From NCBI GenBank assembly GCA_944989445.1, contig CALYLW010000127.1, positions 166,535 to 230,534 of the forward strand: a stretch of 64,000 nucleotides of DNA, written 5' to 3'. Origin of the DNA: Ampullaceana balthica. Its lineage: Eukaryota > Mollusca > Gastropoda > Lymnaeidae. A model generated the notes under the pieces. It was not told the DNA's origin, made no database searches, and saw only the letters and a list, made by a program, of their open reading frames with translations. Shown here piece by piece: positions 61,845 through 64,000 of this stretch. Within the stretch, counting starts at the first letter, position 1. Each line of letters begins with the position of its first letter. The translations under genes and the position numbers were made by a program.

Positions 61845-62818
61845 CAGGAGTCCGCGAACTTTTTTGCCCGTTACCCCAAAATATACAAGTTTATGTGTGC
61901 GTTACCCTCCCCCCCCCCAGACTGGAGGTCCTTCCCACATGACTCGGGCGGGGATTTGAGGGAGCGTCGTAAGCCCCCCCCCTCCCTAAAATGCAACTGG
62001 TGAGTTTTGCAAGCATGATAAGTGTCTAAAAATGATATGAATAGGATTATGTGTAGATATTTTAAGTCAAAACGAAGCGGAATATCCATTAATATATTTT
62101 TTTTCGGGATCTATTTGATACAATTATAAACGTTTTAAGTTTGATATAATTGATCGATTGTTTTTTGGTCTAACGCCCCTGGCCATTCTAGATATAATAG
62201 TATTCATTAACTTTATTGAATGCATCAATTCTTGACATCGCAATTCGAGAGTAGCACTGATAGGTTTGCCAGATGTCCGGTTTTGTACCGGACTGTCTGT
62301 ATTATCGTTATTTGTCCAGTGGAAAATGGAAGCAATACGACATTTTAAATTTAAATATTATGCCATCGACAAAATTCGACACTAGTGTCCGGTATTTTTG
62401 AGACAGCCACGTGGCAACCCTGCTGCACGAAACAACTTTTCTTCTTAGCTCAGTTTTTAAGGCATTACTTTTAAATATCACAGAAAGGATTCTTGATACA
62501 CTCTAGTCATGTGGATTAAGAGTATTGTCACTCGGGTCAATATAAATGAAAGTAGGGTGGATTTAGGTGTCTTCGTAGAGTTCATTGGTAAGAAATCTAC
62601 ATAGTATAGTCAAACTTAAAAAATGAATTTTCTGGAAGGAACTGGTTCAATAGTGAGCATATGTTAAAAGCGTTCACGTACACATTACGGTACACATGAC
62701 GTATTTTAATATATCTAGTGGATTGTAGTGGATGTTATATGTGCCAAATGAGTCTGCAATACCCCCAAGAATTCCCTTTGGCCCCAGATGGAGTAATTTA
62801 CCCCTGTTCGCCGACCTC
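61845..62818. mobile_element. MITE of the GTCGGCGAAC family (copy 2), enlarged by an insertion
   Basis: The left end CAGGAGTCCGCGAACTTTTT is followed by GCCCGTTACCCCAAAATATA as in copy 1. The right end is GTAATTTACCCCTGTTCGCC then GACC. The total length (about 970 bp) is much larger than copy 1 because other DNA, including 62261-62422, lies inside. Confidence 0.65.
62261..62422. mobile_element. hAT-like MITE (TTTGCCAGATGTCCGG ends)
   Basis: The left TAGGTTTGCCAGATGTCCGG is matched by the inverted right CCACGTGGCAACCCTG and the subterminal GTGTCCGGTATTTT. The target duplication is not clear. It is about 160 bp long, non-coding, and sits inside copy 2 of the GTCGGCGAAC family. Confidence 0.6.
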
Positions 62819-63117
62819 TTTCTTACGGGATGCCCGACAGTCAATTCAGGGATTTTTAAAAAAATAAATTTTAAAATTACTATTTTAAAATATTTTTTTT
62901 AAACAAAAAAGTTAACCGTGATGATTAAAAGTCAATTTTTAATTTGAATGCATTAAAATAAAGTATAATCTAAGGATGTTAACACAGTTCGTTTTTTGAA
63001 GGCCGGTTAAACGTTTTTTAAAAAGGACCGGTTCAATCGGAAACATAAAAATTAAAATTATAAATGTTTATGTTAATATTATTATTAACCCGAAAAGAGC
63101 GGATTCTAGCGAATTTA

Positions 63118-63625
63118 TAGGCCCACAATGATTCAGCATTACCCCGAAGAGTTCCCTTTTTAAATCCCTTATATTAACTTCACCACCGTCTCATTCGTCG
63201 TCCCGCCCGTCCGTCGTCCCGCGACGCCCGTCCGCCCGCGGAAAAACAAAAGTTGAAAATGACCCACTTCCAGTGAAGCCATCGAGCTGAAATTTGGCAC
63301 ACGGACCCATCTCACCTAACAATGCATCGTATCAAAATTTCAGATCGATCGAACGTACCGTAATTAAATTAATGCATTTTTAGTTTATCTATACTATATA
63401 AATCACTATTTAGAATGTTTAGTCGTCGTCTGCTAGAGTTGACCTAGTTTTAAAGCCAAGGGAGATAATTTCGGTTTCAGTCTGTAAATGTTTGTCACAT
63501 TTGAATATAATCAATACTTTTAGTTATGTCTCATATATAAGGGATTTATAGTCAAAAACTTTGTTTTTACGGGGTTGTTTAATTAAACCGAATGAGATAA
63601 TATACCGCTGTTCACCGACCCTTCG
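63118..63625. mobile_element. Right part of a GTCGGCGAAC-family MITE (copy 3), split by another repeat
   Basis: AGCATTACCCCGAAGAGTTC is the sub-terminal right part of the family. It is cut at about 63162 and resumes at about 63575 with GAATGAGATAATATACCGCT and GTTCACCGACCC. The insert (63163-63560) has ends AAATCCCTTATAT / ATATAAGGGATTT and matches 22478-22810 inversely. Confidence 0.6.
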
Positions 63626-63779
63626 TTTAAACCGCCCGATAGCGGGAGCCATGTTTTTTTCATTAGTTTATAAACTCCACAAAAGAATGCAACAATTTAT
63701 ACAAGCCTCGTCCATTGATGGCATTATATTTACAACTCTTGTGTGACGTACTTGAAATCGTAAATAAGAAAAACCCGTA

Positions 63780-64000
63780 AAAAACCAAGTTTTTGACTAT
63801 AAATCCTTTATGTACGAGACGTAACTAAAAGAATGTTCATTATAATACGCAGCGCCAGACCATCCAGAAATACAAAATTGCAGTTGAGTCGTAAAACATG
63901 TTTAATATAATGCGCACCGATCAGAAATATGTTTATAAAAAGAGTTGTCAATAAAATACGCACCTTGTTGCGCGACAGAAAGGTTGTTCAATATAATACG
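63780..64000. repeat. Dispersed repeat end (GACTATAAATCC family)
   Basis: Starts CAAGTTTTTGACTATAAATC, then short GTTCAATATAATACGCAC-type words recur three times up to the window edge, as at 22510-22640. The element continues beyond the window. Confidence 0.55.

Overview
The window is a piece of an AT-rich animal nuclear genome. Genes are split into many short exons with GT..AG introns, and the three recognisable proteins (IDI1, PNKD, SLC24/NCKX) are animal orthologues. The repeats are mixed: RTE and jockey/CR1-like LINEs, a Penelope-like element with a GIY-YIG domain, hAT, Harbinger-type and Ginger/KRBA2-like DNA elements, and several minisatellites. This suits an invertebrate, most likely a mollusc (perhaps a gastropod); the species cannot be fixed from sequence alone.

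Layout. 1-9 kb: no host gene; a tRNA-Val-like relic, low-complexity and tandem repeats, MITEs, LINE 3' ends and a long-armed foldback element. 9.05-14.27 kb (+): complete five-exon IDI1 (232 aa), with a decayed Ginger/KRBA2-like transposon in intron 3. 15.3-21.6 kb (-): the last nine coding exons of PNKD, tail-to-tail with IDI1; its 5' exon(s) were not found. 21.6-34.2 kb: an accessory zone of nested transposons (palindromic repeat family, RTE LINE, second LINE, Penelope-like element, foldback containing a hAT containing a MITE). 34.2-37.0 kb: nothing recognised. 37.0-40.3 kb: a 51-bp satellite split by a 1.43-kb hAT element with a perfect 8-bp target duplication. 42.1-52.8 kb (-): ten coding exons of a K+-dependent Na+/Ca2+ exchanger (SLC24A3/4/5-like), complete at the C-terminus but lacking the N-terminal exon(s). 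52.8-64 kb: a 29-bp tandem repeat, a decayed hAT transposase gene, a truncated foldback carrying a Harbinger-type MITE, a ~30-copy 38-bp minisatellite, a second hAT derivative and further MITEs.

The three host genes have unrelated jobs: isoprenoid precursor isomerisation, a glyoxalase-II-like metallo-beta-lactamase fold protein, and membrane Ca2+ extrusion. Nothing suggests they work together. Exon joints were checked by hand for splice dinucleotides and reading phase, and all listed joints are consistent. No complete autonomous transposon, CRISPR array, bacterial-type operon or functional RNA gene was found. The most informative signals are mobile-element stratigraphy, tandem-repeat structure and repeat insertions touching splice sites of the exchanger gene.
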